In this document: positions 1 through 8,222 of the stretch, one piece after another
How the letters are laid out: each line of letters starts with the position of its first letter
How positions within the stretch are numbered: the stretch's first letter is position 1
NCBI GenBank assembly: GCA_028719045.1
Contig: JAQULD010000040.1
Location: forward strand, 1-13,150
Direction: 5' to 3'
Origin: Candidatus Omnitrophota bacterium
Lineage (GTDB): Bacteria; Omnitrophota; Koll11; Gygaellales; Profunditerraquicolaceae
DNA length: 13,150 nt
Program-made: the position numbers and the translations under genes
The notes under the pieces: generated by a model
The model's input: the letters and a program-made list of their open reading frames with translations, nothing else
Told to the model about the DNA's origin: nothing
Databases searched by the model: none

Positions 1-53
1 TTGCGCCAGCTGGTAAAACGATTGTGCAGTGATTTGGATTTTCGGTGTCTCAT
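1..53 (-). CDS. rplQ: 50S ribosomal protein L17, N-terminal fragment
   Basis: Only the first 17 codons and two further bases are in the window; the rest lies beyond the left edge. The peptide begins MRHRKSKSLHNRFTSWR, and MRH-K followed by a basic, Ser/Trp/Arg-containing segment is the usual start of L17, a large-subunit protein near the exit tunnel. The ATG directly follows the rpoA stop (TAAATG), and AGAAGGG just upstream serves as the SD sequence. rplQ after rpoA is the near-universal end of the alpha operon, so position supports the call as strongly as the short peptide. It is too short to judge anything further. Confidence 0.88.
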   Translation of the reverse strand, partial: MRHRKSKSLHNRFTSWR

Positions 54-1040
54 TTATCCCTTCTTTAGTTTTTTAGGATCGACCTGCATGCCCAAAGTCA
101 ACCCCATGCCTCCGAGAAGCTGTTTTATTTCCATAAGAGATTTCTTGCCGAAATTCTTGAAACCAAGCATTTCATCTTCGCCTCTTTTAACCAAATCCGC
201 TATTATCTTTATATTGGCTTCTCTAAGGCAATTCGAACTCCTGACAGAAAGTTCAAGTTCAGAGATAGGCAGCCTTAATTTCTCATAGAGGGCGACTTCT
301 TCCTTGGTCATCTCCGGCTCTTCCTCTTCTTCGGGCAGCTGGCCGAAATTAACGAAGATATCGAGATGGCGCTGAAGGATATTTGAAGCGTACAATAAAG
401 CGTCCTTGGGGCTTATGGAACCGTTGGTCCATATCTCCAATACCAGTTTGTCGTAATCCGTGCGCTGGCCCACGCGTGTATTTTCGACCATGAAATTAAC
501 TCTTTTTACCGGGCCGAAAAGCGAATCTATCGGAATAACGCCGGCAGCCTGTTCTTCTTTTTTGTTCGATTCAGAAGTGACATAACCCCTGCCTCTTGCC
601 ACTTCCATTTCCATCGAGAACTTGACGTCTTTGGTAATGGTGGCGATATGCAGGTCGGGATTTACTATCTCTATGGTTTCGTCGGTCTCTATATCTTTCG
701 CTTTTATTTCACCCTTAGAGTCTTTCTTGATATGTATGATCTTGGGTATCTTCGAATGCGACCTTAAGATCAGGTTCTTTACATTCAATACTATCTCAGA
801 AACATCCTCGCTTACTCCGTTTACGGCGGTAAACTCATGCTGGACGCCGGCTATCTTTATCGAGGTGACCGCGCTACCTTCTATCGAAGAAAGCAAAACC
901 CGCCTTAGAGAATTGCCCAGTGTTACGCCGTAGCCTCTCTCAAAAGGCGCCGCAGAGAATTTACCGTAGGTGTTGGTATAGCTGGACTCATCGCATTCCA
1001 ATCTCTTTGGCAGCTGAAAATCTCTCCATTTTACTCCCAT
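54..1040 (-). CDS. rpoA: DNA-directed RNA polymerase subunit alpha
   Basis: Alpha subunit of RNA polymerase, which dimerises to nucleate assembly of beta and beta' and contacts upstream promoter DNA and activators. At 328 residues it is the normal length (E. coli 329). The N-terminal domain (about 1-230) carries the family signature GYGVTLGNSLRRVLLSS at 37-53. An acidic linker containing a run of five Glu follows. The C-terminal domain shows VRSSNCLREANI, which includes the Arg that contacts the UP element, and FGKKSLMEIK, its second DNA-contact helix. The start is preceded by AGGGAGG at good spacing. It lies 49 bases after rpsD and abuts rplQ. Nothing looks truncated or unusual. Confidence 0.98.
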   Translation of the reverse strand: MGVKWRDFQLPKRLECDESSYTNTYGKFSAAPFERGYGVTLGNSLRRVLLSSIEGSAVTSIKIAGVQHEFTAVNGVSEDVSEIVLNVKNLILRSHSKIPKIIHIKKDSKGEIKAKDIETDETIEIVNPDLHIATITKDVKFSMEMEVARGRGYVTSESNKKEEQAAGVIPIDSLFGPVKRVNFMVENTRVGQRTDYDKLVLEIWTNGSISPKDALLYASNILQRHLDIFVNFGQLPEEEEEPEMTKEEVALYEKLRLPISELELSVRSSNCLREANIKIIADLVKRGEDEMLGFKNFGKKSLMEIKQLLGGMGLTLGMQVDPKKLKKG

Positions 1041-1089
1041 TCTTGCCTCCCTATAACTGTATCAGTTTAAAAAACTACCCGAGTAGGTC

Positions 1090-1722
1090 CTACTTGGAAT
1101 AGAATTCTACTATTAACTGTTCCTCGATCGGCTGCTGGATATCATCTTTCTCCGGGAGCCTTAAAATTTTAGCTTTTAATTCTTTATTATCGAATTCAAG
1201 CCAGGCGGGAACACTTCTATCTTTCGAAAGCTCAAGATTCTCCTTAAGCTTGTTTTTTGCTTTGTCTTTGGTTTTAATCTCGACGATATCGTCTTTTTCC
1301 ACCAGGTACGAAGGGATGTTTACGCGCGTCGCGTTAACGCTGACCATGTTGTGGCGCACAAACTGCCTTGACTGGGAACGGGAAAGCCCGATGCCCATCC
1401 TGTAAATGACATTATCCAGCCTTCTTTCAAGAAGCTGCAGAAGCACTTTGCCGGTGACACCCTTGGTCTTGGAAGCGGTATCAAAATACCTGCGGAACTG
1501 CTTCTCAAAAACACCGTACATCCTGCGGACTTTCTGCTTTTCCCTCAACTGAAGGCCGTAATTAGAAAGCTTCATCCTGGCCTTTGCCTGGCCGTGCTGG
1601 CCCGGGGCAAAATTCCTTTTAGTGACGCCACATTTTTCAGTATTGCATCTTGTACCTTTAAGGAACAATTTTTCCTGTTCCCTGCGGCATAACCTGCATA
1701 CAGCACCTGTATATCTTCCCAT
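1090..1722 (-). CDS. rpsD: 30S ribosomal protein S4, zinc-binding form
   Basis: S4 binds 16S rRNA early in small-subunit assembly and lines the mRNA entry channel; in E. coli it also represses the alpha operon. It has 210 residues, the usual size. Cys9, Cys12, Cys26 and Cys31 form the N-terminal zinc site of the C+ type of S4. The S4 RNA-binding domain starts near RLDNVIYRMG (about 101-110) and continues through SRSQSRQFVRHNMVSVN. The stop is TAG. AAGGAG lies upstream of the ATG, 19 bases after rpsK. Firmicutes such as Bacillus keep rpsD elsewhere; here it stays inside the alpha operon. No S4-binding pseudoknot could be identified by eye. Confidence 0.98.
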   Translation of the reverse strand: MGRYTGAVCRLCRREQEKLFLKGTRCNTEKCGVTKRNFAPGQHGQAKARMKLSNYGLQLREKQKVRRMYGVFEKQFRRYFDTASKTKGVTGKVLLQLLERRLDNVIYRMGIGLSRSQSRQFVRHNMVSVNATRVNIPSYLVEKDDIVEIKTKDKAKNKLKENLELSKDRSVPAWLEFDNKELKAKILRLPEKDDIQQPIEEQLIVEFYSK

Positions 1723-1741
1723 TTATTTCTTTCTCCTTAAG

Positions 1742-2125
1742 TTACACTCTTCTCTTTTTCTTCGGGCGGCACCCGTTATGCGGTATAGGCGTAAGGTCCT
1801 TGATAATGGTAACGTTTAGGCCTGCCGCCTGCAGCGCCCTTATCGCCGATTCTCTTCCCGGCCCGGGGCCTTTGACATATATATCTATATCTTTAAGTCC
1901 CATGTCTTTCGCTTTTTTAGCGGCGTCGCTGGCAGCTGTCTGCGCGGCAAAAGGAGTAGACCTTTTCGAACCGCTGTAACCTACGATACCGGGACTGGAC
2001 CACACTAAAACATTACCCTGCTTGTCGGTGATGGTAATGATAGTATTGTTAAAGCTCGCCTGGATATGCGCTATCCCCTGAGTAATCCCCTTTGCAACCT
2101 TTTTTTTCTTTGCTTTCTCTGCCAT
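1742..2125 (-). CDS. rpsK: 30S ribosomal protein S11
   Basis: S11 sits on the platform of the small subunit next to S7 and helps form the E-site region. It has 127 residues with a Lys-rich N-terminus. The family core is visible: [15 protein letters not shown] near 20-34, [10 protein letters not shown] near 56-65, KGPGPGRE at 85-92, and the conserved tail [13 protein letters not shown] ending the protein. The Asn-Gly in that tail is the site at which E. coli S11 carries isoaspartate. SD AGGAG precedes the ATG. It lies between rpsM and rpsD, as expected for the alpha operon. Confidence 0.98.
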   Translation of the reverse strand: MAEKAKKKKVAKGITQGIAHIQASFNNTIITITDKQGNVLVWSSPGIVGYSGSKRSTPFAAQTAASDAAKKAKDMGLKDIDIYVKGPGPGRESAIRALQAAGLNVTIIKDLTPIPHNGCRPKKKRRV

Positions 2126-2149
2126 TAATTTCTCCTGTAGGTTTGAACT

Positions 2150-2554
2150 TTAAGCTTTTTTGGCCGTGGACGGAGCTTCTTTTTTCTTGATCACAGCCAT
2201 GCCGCCTCTGCGAGGGCCTTTACGGGTCCTGGCATTGGTGCGGGTACGTTGCCCTCTTACAGGCAGGCCTTTCTTATGACGCATACCCCTCCAAGAACCG
2301 GTATCCACCAATCTCTTTATATTCTGGGAAATATCGCGCCTTAAGTCCCCTTCGACTTTAAAACCGGCTTTCTGGATTATGCCTGTCACGCGGGAAACTT
2401 CTTCTTCGGATAAATCCTTCGCGCGTTTATTGGGATCAACCTTCGCCTCTTCGAGAATACGGTCAGCCAGATACTTGCCTACTCCGTAAAGATAAGTCAA
2501 GGCGGTCTCTATTCTTTTTTCCTTAGGTAAATCGATTCCAAGAATCCTGGGCAT
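2150..2554 (-). CDS. rpsM: 30S ribosomal protein S13
   Basis: S13 is in the head of the small subunit; it contacts the P-site tRNA through its tail and bridges to the large subunit. The 134 residues begin [10 protein letters not shown], with the helix-two-turn-helix core following. The family signature lies at 92-113 ([15 protein letters not shown] and the basic residues after it). The tail is Lys-rich and slightly longer than in E. coli (118 residues). The strongest SD of the alpha section, AAAGGAGG, lies about 11 bases upstream of the ATG. In E. coli the S4 regulatory site overlaps this start. The 46-base spacer here is too short and unstructured to claim an equivalent. Confidence 0.98.
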   Translation of the reverse strand: MPRILGIDLPKEKRIETALTYLYGVGKYLADRILEEAKVDPNKRAKDLSEEEVSRVTGIIQKAGFKVEGDLRRDISQNIKRLVDTGSWRGMRHKKGLPVRGQRTRTNARTRKGPRRGGMAVIKKKEAPSTAKKA

Positions 2555-2600
2555 TTTATTCTTTGCCTCCTTTAAAGATTAACTTATAGGGTTAACCGGA

Positions 2601-2714
2601 TTATCCCTGGCGCTGTTTGTGCTTAGGGTTTGAACATATGACCCGGACGACCCCTCTTCTTCTGACGATCTTACACTTATCGCAAATCTGCCTTACCGAA
2701 GCTTTTACTTTCAT
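2601..2714 (-). CDS. rpmJ: 50S ribosomal protein L36, zinc-binding form
   Basis: A 37-residue protein found by reading the gap between infA and rpsM. It starts [20 protein letters not shown] and ends KHKQRQG, with a TAA stop. Cys11, Cys14, Cys27 and His32 make the Cys3His zinc ribbon of the standard (C+) L36, which stabilises 23S rRNA near the base of the L7/L12 stalk. The ATG is four bases after the infA stop, so translation is probably coupled. The infA-rpmJ-rpsM order is the common arrangement in Gram-positive and deep-branching bacteria. Length and every key residue match the family. Confidence 0.97.
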   Translation of the reverse strand: MKVKASVRQICDKCKIVRRRGVVRVICSNPKHKQRQG

Positions 2715-2718
2715 AGTA

Positions 2719-2937
2719 TTATTTCACCCTGAATGTTATCCTTCCCCGCGTTAAGTCGTACGGGGAAAGTTCTAATTTTACTTTATCACCCGGAAGTATC
2801 CTTATGAAATTCATGCGCATTTTTCCGGACACATGCGCCAATACATGGTGGCCGTTTTCAAGTTCCACCTTAAACATTGCGTTCGGCAATGCTTCCAAGA
2901 CCCTGCCTTCAGCCTCAATTAACTCTTCCTTACCCAT
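2719..2937 (-). CDS. infA: Translation initiation factor IF-1
   Basis: IF-1 binds the A site of the 30S subunit and helps IF-2 and IF-3 select the initiator tRNA. It has 72 residues, exactly the common length, and is a single S1-like OB fold. The hallmark segments are present: [20 protein letters not shown] (about 10-29), [20 protein letters not shown] in the middle, and the [10 protein letters not shown] tail. The start follows map by 13 bases with AAAGG as SD. In E. coli infA is a separate gene; here it is embedded between map and rpmJ, as in Bacillus. Confidence 0.98.
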   Translation of the reverse strand: MGKEELIEAEGRVLEALPNAMFKVELENGHHVLAHVSGKMRMNFIRILPGDKVKLELSPYDLTRGRITFRVK

Positions 2938-2950
2938 ATAGTCTGTGCCT

Positions 2951-3694
2951 TTATTGGGTCAAGATCTCCGGGCCGTTCTCGGTAACCGCTACCGTATGCT
3001 CGAAATGAGCGGAGGAAAGCCCGTCTTTTGTTACCGCGGTCCAGCCATTATCCAGGATCACGCATTCCCAGCTGCCTATGTTTACCATAGGCTCAATGGC
3101 CAAAACCATGCCGCTTTTTAGAACTTCGCCTTTATGAGAAAGCCCGAAATTGGGTATCTCCGGCTCTTCATGTAACTTTTTGCCTATTCCATGGCCGACG
3201 AACTGGCGCACTACGGAAAAACCGTTTCTTTCCACATAATTCTGGACGGCGAAAGATATATCCGAGATATGATTATTGACCCGCGCTTCTTTTATGCCTT
3301 CGGATAACGATTTTTTAGTTACTTCCAGAAGCCTCTTAAACAAAGAACTGATCCTGCCGACACCCACGGTAACCGCCATGTCGGAAAAATATCCGTCAAG
3401 GTTTATCCCCAGGTCAAGGCTTACGATATCGCCTTCTTTTAATCTTCTTTCCCCTGGTATCCCGTGCACTATTTCTTCGTTGACAGAAGCGCAGAGATTA
3501 GCGGGAAAACCTTTATAGCCTTTAAAAGCCGGTATTACGTTCGCTTTCCGGATCAAGTCTCCGGCAAGCCCGTCAAGCTCAACTGTGGTTATTCCCTCTT
3601 TTACCGCTCCCTGTACGCCCTGCATGACCCTAGCCAGGATCTTACCGGCTTGGCGCATCAACTCCAGGTCTTTTTCAGACTTTAAGGGAATCAT
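2951..3694 (-). CDS. map: Methionine aminopeptidase, type I
   Basis: Removes the initiator Met from nascent proteins after deformylation when the next residue is small. The 247 residues form a single pita-bread catalytic domain without the N-terminal zinc-finger or SH3-like extension of some type Ia and Ic enzymes. The five metal ligands are all present: Asp94, Asp105 (in [10 protein letters not shown]), His168 (FVGHGIG), Glu201 (AIEPM) and Glu232 (FEHTVAV). The substrate-binding His77 (EIVHGIPG) and His175 are also present. The start overlaps the end of adk by 20 bases, indicating translational coupling. Its place beside secY and infA groups it with other translation and nascent-chain functions. 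Confidence 0.97.
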   Translation of the reverse strand: MIPLKSEKDLELMRQAGKILARVMQGVQGAVKEGITTVELDGLAGDLIRKANVIPAFKGYKGFPANLCASVNEEIVHGIPGERRLKEGDIVSLDLGINLDGYFSDMAVTVGVGRISSLFKRLLEVTKKSLSEGIKEARVNNHISDISFAVQNYVERNGFSVVRQFVGHGIGKKLHEEPEIPNFGLSHKGEVLKSGMVLAIEPMVNIGSWECVILDNGWTAVTKDGLSSAHFEHTVAVTENGPEILTQ

Positions 3695-4340
3695 CCGTTT
3701 TCTGAGCTAATTTCACTATTTTTTCAAGGACCACTTTCGCGTCGTCGTCGGCGCTTATCCTGTGCAGTTTATTGATCTTTTGGTAATATAAAGCCAGGTC
3801 TTTGACTTCTTTGCGGTAAACCGCCAGGCGGTTCTTTATAGTCTCTTCTTTATCGTCTGTCCTCTGGTAAAGCTTGCCGCCGCAGGCGTCACAAACGCCT
3901 TCTTTTTTCGGGGGCATATTCGTGCGGTGGAAATTAACGCCGCAATCCTTGCAGACGAGCCTTCCCGAAAGCCTCTGGATAATAACTCCGGCGCTGGCGT
4001 CCAGGTACACGACAAAATCTATAGGGGCGTTGTTCTTTTTAAGTATCTCTTCCAGGACCTTCGCCTGGTTAAGGTTCCGGGGATAACCGTCGAGTATGAA
4101 TCCGGGCTTGGTGTCCTGCTGCTGGAACCTTTTGGTCAGCATCTTGGTGACTAATTCATCAGGGACAAGCAAACCCTTGTCCATGTAATCCTTTGCCTGC
4201 TTGCCCAGTTCGGTCGCCTGCGCGACGTTCTGCCTGAGCAGGTCGCCGGTAGAGATATGGGGCAGCTTAAGCTCTTTAGCTAAAACTTTAGCCTGCGTGC
4301 CTTTTCCAGCGCCCGGAGGGTCTAACAACACTATCCTCAT
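3675..4340 (-). CDS. adk: Adenylate kinase, zinc-LID type, with altered P-loop
   Basis: Interconverts ATP + AMP and 2 ADP in the cytoplasm. The 221 residues have the long-form layout. The NMP-binding region contains STGDLLR (30-36) and DGYPR (84-88). A LID holds Cys130, Cys133, Cys150 and Cys153, the structural zinc site of Gram-positive-type enzymes. Arg123, Arg127, Arg160 and Arg171 sit where catalytic arginines are expected. Oddity: the P-loop reads LLDPPGAGKGTQ, with Asp7 where the family has the first Gly (GxPGxGKGT). The codon is GAC, one base from GGC. The remaining P-loop, including Lys13, is intact. The ATG overlaps the secY stop as TAATG, and the gene ends in TGA inside map. Confidence 0.96.
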   Translation of the reverse strand: MRIVLLDPPGAGKGTQAKVLAKELKLPHISTGDLLRQNVAQATELGKQAKDYMDKGLLVPDELVTKMLTKRFQQQDTKPGFILDGYPRNLNQAKVLEEILKKNNAPIDFVVYLDASAGVIIQRLSGRLVCKDCGVNFHRTNMPPKKEGVCDACGGKLYQRTDDKEETIKNRLAVYRKEVKDLALYYQKINKLHRISADDDAKVVLEKIVKLAQKTDDSLKV

Positions 4341-5686
4341 TATCTTCTCCCTTTGATCCTTCCGGATTTAATGAATCCTTCGTAATGATGCATCACCAGA
4401 TGCGATTCTATTTGTTTTATGGTATCAAGCATAACACCCACGATGATCAATATACCGGTGCCTCCGAAGAATGACGCCACCAGGTATGGCACCTTAAGCC
4501 ATGCCATGATAAAATCCGGGAAGATGGCGATGAAAGCGATAAACATAGCCCCCGCAAGCGTTACCCTGGTCATAACAAAATCCAGGTATTCCGCAGTGGG
4601 AGTACCCGGGCGTATACCCGGGACAAAACCGCCGTACTTCTTCATGTTCTCGGATATATCCAGAGGGTTAAAAATGATCGCGGTATAAAAATAGCAAAAG
4701 AAAATTATCAGTATAGCGTAAAGGAACGTGTAAAGCAGGTGGCCTCTAATCAAACTCTGCGCCAGCCGCTGGAATGACGGGTTCGGTATAAACGAGGCTA
4801 TCGTCGCCGGGAAAAGGATGATCGACTGGGCGAAAATAATAGCGATGACTCCCGATTGGTCCACCTTTAACGGTATATAAGTAGCCTGGCCGCCATAGAT
4901 CTTCCTGCCTACGACCCTGCGGGCATACTGCACGGGGATCTTCCTGTAGCCTTGCGTTATCATGACTACGGAAAATACGACTCCCACTAAAAGTATCGCA
5001 ATAACCAAAAGCGTGATCGGCTGGATCTGCCTGCGCGTGGGGGAAAACGGAGAAATCAAGACAAATAACTGGTTCATCGCGGCAGGGATCCTGGAAATGA
5101 TACCGCCGGCGATGATAAGGGATATTCCGTTGCCTATGCCTCTTTCCTGGATCTGCTCCCCCAGCCACATAATGAAAATAGTGCCTGTGGTAAGGGTAAG
5201 CACCGTGAGTATCCTGAAACCCCAACCCGGCTGTAATACGATCCTTAAGCCCTCAAAACGCGCCGGATTCTCAAGCCAGAGAGCGATAAAAAAAGACTGG
5301 ATAATCGATAAGGCTACCGTGCCGATACGCGTATACTGATTTATTTTTTCATGGCCCGCGGCGCCTTCTTTAGCCATTTTTTCCAGGCTCGGGATAACCG
5401 CAGTCAATAGCTGCATTATGATGGAAGCCGATATATAAGGCATGATGCCTAAAGCGAATATCGTCAGCCTTTCCATAGCGCCGCCGGAAAACATATTTAT
5501 TATGCCAAAGAGCGTTCCGCCCTGGGTCCGTGATACACGGTTAAAAAATTCCGCCAGCGCCGCCCCGTCTATTCCAGGGGTAGGGATATAACAACCTAAC
5601 CTATAGACCGCTATCAATGCCCCTGTTACGATCAGTCGTTTTTTTAAATCGGGGATCCTGAAAGAATTGGTTATCGCACTAAGCAT
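4340..5686 (-). CDS. secY: Protein translocase subunit SecY
   Basis: Central channel of the Sec translocon in the cytoplasmic membrane, partner of SecE and SecG and docking site for SecA and ribosomes. The 448 residues have about ten hydrophobic segments. The first signature is visible near residues 75-95 (LTIFALGIMPYISASIIMQL). WLGEQIQERGIGNGISLII marks the conserved segment before TM5. A long cytoplasmic loop with QYARRVVGRKIYGGQ follows TM6, and the GFVPGIRPGTPTAEYLD loop comes before TM9. The tail is basic. The ATG lies inside the end of rplO (8-base overlap), with GAGG as SD. It is the last gene of the classical spc order before adk. Confidence 0.98.
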   Translation of the reverse strand: MLSAITNSFRIPDLKKRLIVTGALIAVYRLGCYIPTPGIDGAALAEFFNRVSRTQGGTLFGIINMFSGGAMERLTIFALGIMPYISASIIMQLLTAVIPSLEKMAKEGAAGHEKINQYTRIGTVALSIIQSFFIALWLENPARFEGLRIVLQPGWGFRILTVLTLTTGTIFIMWLGEQIQERGIGNGISLIIAGGIISRIPAAMNQLFVLISPFSPTRRQIQPITLLVIAILLVGVVFSVVMITQGYRKIPVQYARRVVGRKIYGGQATYIPLKVDQSGVIAIIFAQSIILFPATIASFIPNPSFQRLAQSLIRGHLLYTFLYAILIIFFCYFYTAIIFNPLDISENMKKYGGFVPGIRPGTPTAEYLDFVMTRVTLAGAMFIAFIAIFPDFIMAWLKVPYLVASFFGGTGILIIVGVMLDTIKQIESHLVMHHYEGFIKSGRIKGRR

Positions 5687-6170
5687 TCAAAACCTCGATA
5701 GCGCCTCCGGCATTCTTTATCTTTTCGGCTGCGCTTTGAGAAAACGCGTGGGCCTTGAAAGTCTTGGCCTGCTTGATCTCTCCCTCACCCAAAATCTTTA
5801 CCGGAAGGGATTTGGTCTTTATTATGCCTTTTTCCAGCAATAATTCGGGATTTACCGTAGTTTCTTTTATCCTTTTAAGCTGGGCTAAATTAACGATCTG
5901 ATAGATTTTGCGGAATCTGCTTACAAAGCCGCGCTTAGGCACCCTTCTTATCAACGGCGTCTGTCCGCCTTCAAAACCCAGGTAATAATCCCTTCCCGAA
6001 CGCGAAGTCTGGCCTTTGCTTCCGCGCGTGGATGTTTTACCATGGCCTGAACCGGAACCGCGGCCCAAAAGTTTCCTCTTTGTATGCGCTCCCTTTGGAG
6101 CCTTTAAATTGTTAAGTCCTATTGCGGGAACAGCCGTTTTTTTCTCGATCTTAGAAATCTTTTTTGTCAT
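5679..6170 (-). CDS. rplO: 50S ribosomal protein L15
   Basis: L15 binds 23S rRNA during late assembly of the large subunit. The 163 residues include a Lys-rich N-terminal extension of roughly 18 residues before the usual [10 protein letters not shown] start. The Gly/Arg/Lys-rich family segment follows at about 33-60 ([18 protein letters not shown]). The rRNA-binding C-terminal domain ends in [16 protein letters not shown], a recognisable L15 close. It begins one base after the rpsE stop; in most bacteria rpmD (L30) sits between these genes and is absent here. The stop is TAG, overlapping the secY start. Confidence 0.97.
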   Translation of the reverse strand: MTKKISKIEKKTAVPAIGLNNLKAPKGAHTKRKLLGRGSGSGHGKTSTRGSKGQTSRSGRDYYLGFEGGQTPLIRRVPKRGFVSRFRKIYQIVNLAQLKRIKETTVNPELLLEKGIIKTKSLPVKILGEGEIKQAKTFKAHAFSQSAAEKIKNAGGAIEVLNA

Positions 6171-6171
6171 G

Positions 6172-6624
6172 TTAAGCCTTTAGATTCGTTAAGCCTTGTA
6201 TGGTTGCTTTGATAACATTAATCGGATTATTGGATTCAAGGCATTTGGTTAAAATATCTTTGATCCCGCAGGCCTCGCATATTGCCCTTACGGGGCCGGC
6301 AGCAATTACACCGGTTCCTTCTGAAGCCGGCTTAAGAAGAACTTTGGCCGCGCCGAATTTACCTATGATCTCATGGGGGATCGTCGAACCTTCTATGGGG
6401 ACTTTGATCAACTGTTTTTTGGCTTTGCCCAGCCCCTTACGGATGGCATCGGCGACTTCGTTGGCCTTGCCCAGCGCGAAACCAACATGGCCTTTCCTGT
6501 CGCCTACAACCACCAGGGCGCTAAAAGACATTTTTTTGCCGCCTTTGGTGACTTTGGCCACGCGGTTTATGGTAACGATCTTCTCTATTAATTCCGGCTG
6601 ATGCTCAATATTTAATTCACGCAT
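6172..6624 (-). CDS. rpsE: 30S ribosomal protein S5
   Basis: S5 lies at the mRNA entry site with S3 and S4 and affects decoding accuracy. It has 150 residues, slightly shorter than E. coli (167), with short termini. The double-stranded-RNA-binding-like N-domain shows [20 protein letters not shown] around 19-38, the conserved S5 signature. The C-terminal domain shows the typical [29 protein letters not shown] precedes the ATG, 12 bases after rplR. The next gene is rplO, one base away, with no rpmD between them. Confidence 0.98.
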   Translation of the reverse strand: MRELNIEHQPELIEKIVTINRVAKVTKGGKKMSFSALVVVGDRKGHVGFALGKANEVADAIRKGLGKAKKQLIKVPIEGSTIPHEIIGKFGAAKVLLKPASEGTGVIAAGPVRAICEACGIKDILTKCLESNNPINVIKATIQGLTNLKA

Positions 6625-6636
6625 ATTTATCCTCTT

Positions 6637-6999
6637 TTAGAATTCCAATCCGCCTTTTCTACAGGCATCCGCGAACGCTTTGACCCTGCCGTGGTAAATG
6701 TACCCGCAGCGGTCGAAAATCACCTTGGTAATGCCCTTTTCTTTGGCGCGCCTGGCAAAAGCCTGACCAAAAACCTCGGCTGTTTTCACATTGCCGCAAG
6801 AAGGCGTTGTTTTTTTTATGTCCTTGTCCTGAGTCGAAAGAGAAAACAGGGTTCTGTTAGAATCATCGTCGATAACCTGCGCGTAAAGGTTGTTCAAACT
6901 GCGGTGTAAAACCAAACGCGGTTTAACTTTTGTGCCATTTATGCGTACGCGAATACGCTTATGCCTCTTTAACCTCAATACTTCTTTCTTATCTTTCAT
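6637..6999 (-). CDS. rplR: 50S ribosomal protein L18
   Basis: L18 binds 5S rRNA together with L5 and fixes it in the central protuberance. The 120 residues are the normal length, with a basic N-terminus (RLKRHKRIRVRI) and PRLVLHRSLNNLYAQVIDD as the core beta segment. The C-terminus FDRCGYIYHGRVKAFADACR followed by GGLEF is the diagnostic L18 ending. The gap to rplF is 27 bases and the SD is weak: GGAC lies close to the ATG, while AAAAGGC is farther away than usual. The start is still the only one that keeps the full N-terminus. Confidence 0.98.
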   Translation of the reverse strand: MKDKKEVLRLKRHKRIRVRINGTKVKPRLVLHRSLNNLYAQVIDDDSNRTLFSLSTQDKDIKKTTPSCGNVKTAEVFGQAFARRAKEKGITKVIFDRCGYIYHGRVKAFADACRKGGLEF

Positions 7000-7027
7000 A
7001 TTAGTCCGTGTTTTAACTGCCTTTTGA

Positions 7028-7576
7028 TTATTTTCCGCCGGTTGCCTGAGCCTTGCCGACTTTCTTTTTCACATATTCATCTTTGTAGCGTATACCCTTG
7101 CCCTTGTAAGGTTCAGGCGGGCATACCGCCCTTATCTCGGCTGCCACTTCGCCGACCTTTTCTTTATCCACGCCCCTGATAATGATATGGGTCTGCTTGG
7201 GAGTTTCGATCTTAATGCCTTCGGGCGCGGGAAAATTTATGGGATGAGAAAAACCAAGCTGCATATTCAAGGTGTTGCCCTGCATTGACGCGCGAAAACC
7301 TACGCCCTGTATTTCAAGTTCCTTGGTATAGCCTTCTATTACGCCCTTGATCATATTAGCTATCAAGGCGCGGCTTAAACCATGCAAAGCTTTATCCAGT
7401 TTCTCGTCGCCCGCGCGCTTCACGAAGACCTGGCCGTCTTTTATTTCCAGGTTTATCCTGTTATGCAGGGCGAAATTGATCTTGCCCTTAGGCCCTTCCA
7501 CAAAGACCGTGCCGTCTTTTAATTCAACCTTTGCTTCTTTGGGTATGCTTATTGGTTTTATTCCTATTCTTGACAT
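7028..7576 (-). CDS. rplF: 50S ribosomal protein L6
   Basis: L6 sits near the sarcin-ricin loop and factor-binding centre of the large subunit. The 182 residues contain two repeated alpha-beta domains. The first begins MSRIGIKPISIP; the second includes GVGFRASMQGNTLNMQLGFS. The C-terminus carries the L6 signature PEPYKGKGIRYKDEYVKKK. The ATG follows the rpsH stop by 16 bases, with AAAGG as SD. Length and motifs are ordinary. Confidence 0.98.
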   Translation of the reverse strand: MSRIGIKPISIPKEAKVELKDGTVFVEGPKGKINFALHNRINLEIKDGQVFVKRAGDEKLDKALHGLSRALIANMIKGVIEGYTKELEIQGVGFRASMQGNTLNMQLGFSHPINFPAPEGIKIETPKQTHIIIRGVDKEKVGEVAAEIRAVCPPEPYKGKGIRYKDEYVKKKVGKAQATGGK

Positions 7577-7592
7577 GACTTCGATTACCTTT

Positions 7593-7988
7593 CTACCAGA
7601 TGTATCCGATAACTTCTCCGCCGATTTTCTGTTCCTTGGCCTCTTTATCCGTAATGACGCCTTTGGATGTGGAAATAATCGCTATTCCCCTGCCCCTTAA
7701 GACCGAAGGGATCTCATCCAGCCTCGCATAAGTGCGCAAGCCAGGACGCGAAATGCGTTTGATATTTATTATCGCAGACTTTCCGGCAGTGTATTTCAGG
7801 TATATCCTTAATATCCCCTGCTTTTTGTCCTCAATGGGCTTATAGTTCTCGATGTATTCGTTCTTCTTCAATATTTCCAGAATAGATTCTGTTATCTTGG
7901 AAGCAGGCACATCCAAAACTTCTTTCTTTGCCATAATGGCATTGCGCATCATGGTAAATGTATCAGCTATTAAATCTGTCCTTGACAT
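7593..7988 (-). CDS. rpsH: 30S ribosomal protein S8
   Basis: S8 binds the central domain of 16S rRNA early in assembly; in E. coli it also represses the spc operon at the rplE start. The 131 residues begin MSRTDLIADTFTMMRNA. The C-terminal rRNA-binding signature STSKGVITDKEA lies at 106-117, followed by the common ending GGEVIGYIW. The stop is TAG, and the ATG is preceded by GAGGAAT. The 39-base spacer after rpsN shows no clear structure. No S8-like target was found at the rplX-rplE junction, which is only one base long. Confidence 0.98.
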   Translation of the reverse strand: MSRTDLIADTFTMMRNAIMAKKEVLDVPASKITESILEILKKNEYIENYKPIEDKKQGILRIYLKYTAGKSAIINIKRISRPGLRTYARLDEIPSVLRGRGIAIISTSKGVITDKEAKEQKIGGEVIGYIW

Positions 7989-8027
7989 TTATTCCTCGTT
8001 TCCTTCGTTAATTTTGCGGTTATGAAC

Positions 8028-8213
8028 TTACCAGCTCGCTTTTTTGACTCCCGGAATCAAACCCTGCCAGGCCAATTCCCTGAAACAGAGGCGGCAAAGC
8101 TGGAATCTCCTTAAGTAACCGCCTGACCTGCCGCAAATGGTGCAACGGTTATATTTTCTCGAGGAGAATTTTGGTTTTCTTTTCCATCTTACTAACTGCG
8201 ATGTTTTAGCCAT
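8028..8213 (-). CDS. rpsN: 30S ribosomal protein S14, zinc-binding type Z
   Basis: S14 is in the head of the small subunit and is a late assembly protein. At 61 residues this is the short type Z form, not the ~100-residue zinc-free form. Cys24, Cys27, Cys40 and Cys43 form the CxxC-x12-CxxC zinc site. [15 protein letters not shown] followed by the G(L/I)IPGVKKASW tail is diagnostic. The SD is AAGGAG, part of which is just before the rplE TAG stop. The start is in the same frame as rplE, with only three codons (GAA TTA AGC) between that TAG and this ATG. Confidence 0.98.
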   Translation of the reverse strand: MAKTSQLVRWKRKPKFSSRKYNRCTICGRSGGYLRRFQLCRLCFRELAWQGLIPGVKKASW

Positions 8214-8222
8214 GCTTAATTC

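Noticed and set aside
1069..1086. Possible terminator between rpsD and rpoA: CTAC, TCGG, GTAG followed by six T on the minus strand
   Set aside because: The stem is only four base pairs and lies within essential operon genes; too weak to call a terminator.
2555..2600. GGTTAACC palindrome and a TTAAC/GTTAA repeat before rpsM as a candidate S4 autoregulatory site
   Set aside because: Stems are five base pairs or fewer and nothing resembles the E. coli alpha-operon pseudoknot; only the strong SD is supported.
4746..5225. Long minus-strand open frame of 159 codons inside secY, and other long overlapping frames on both strands
   Set aside because: They overlap clearly conserved genes, have no family resemblance and poor start signals; they are shadows of the real coding frames.
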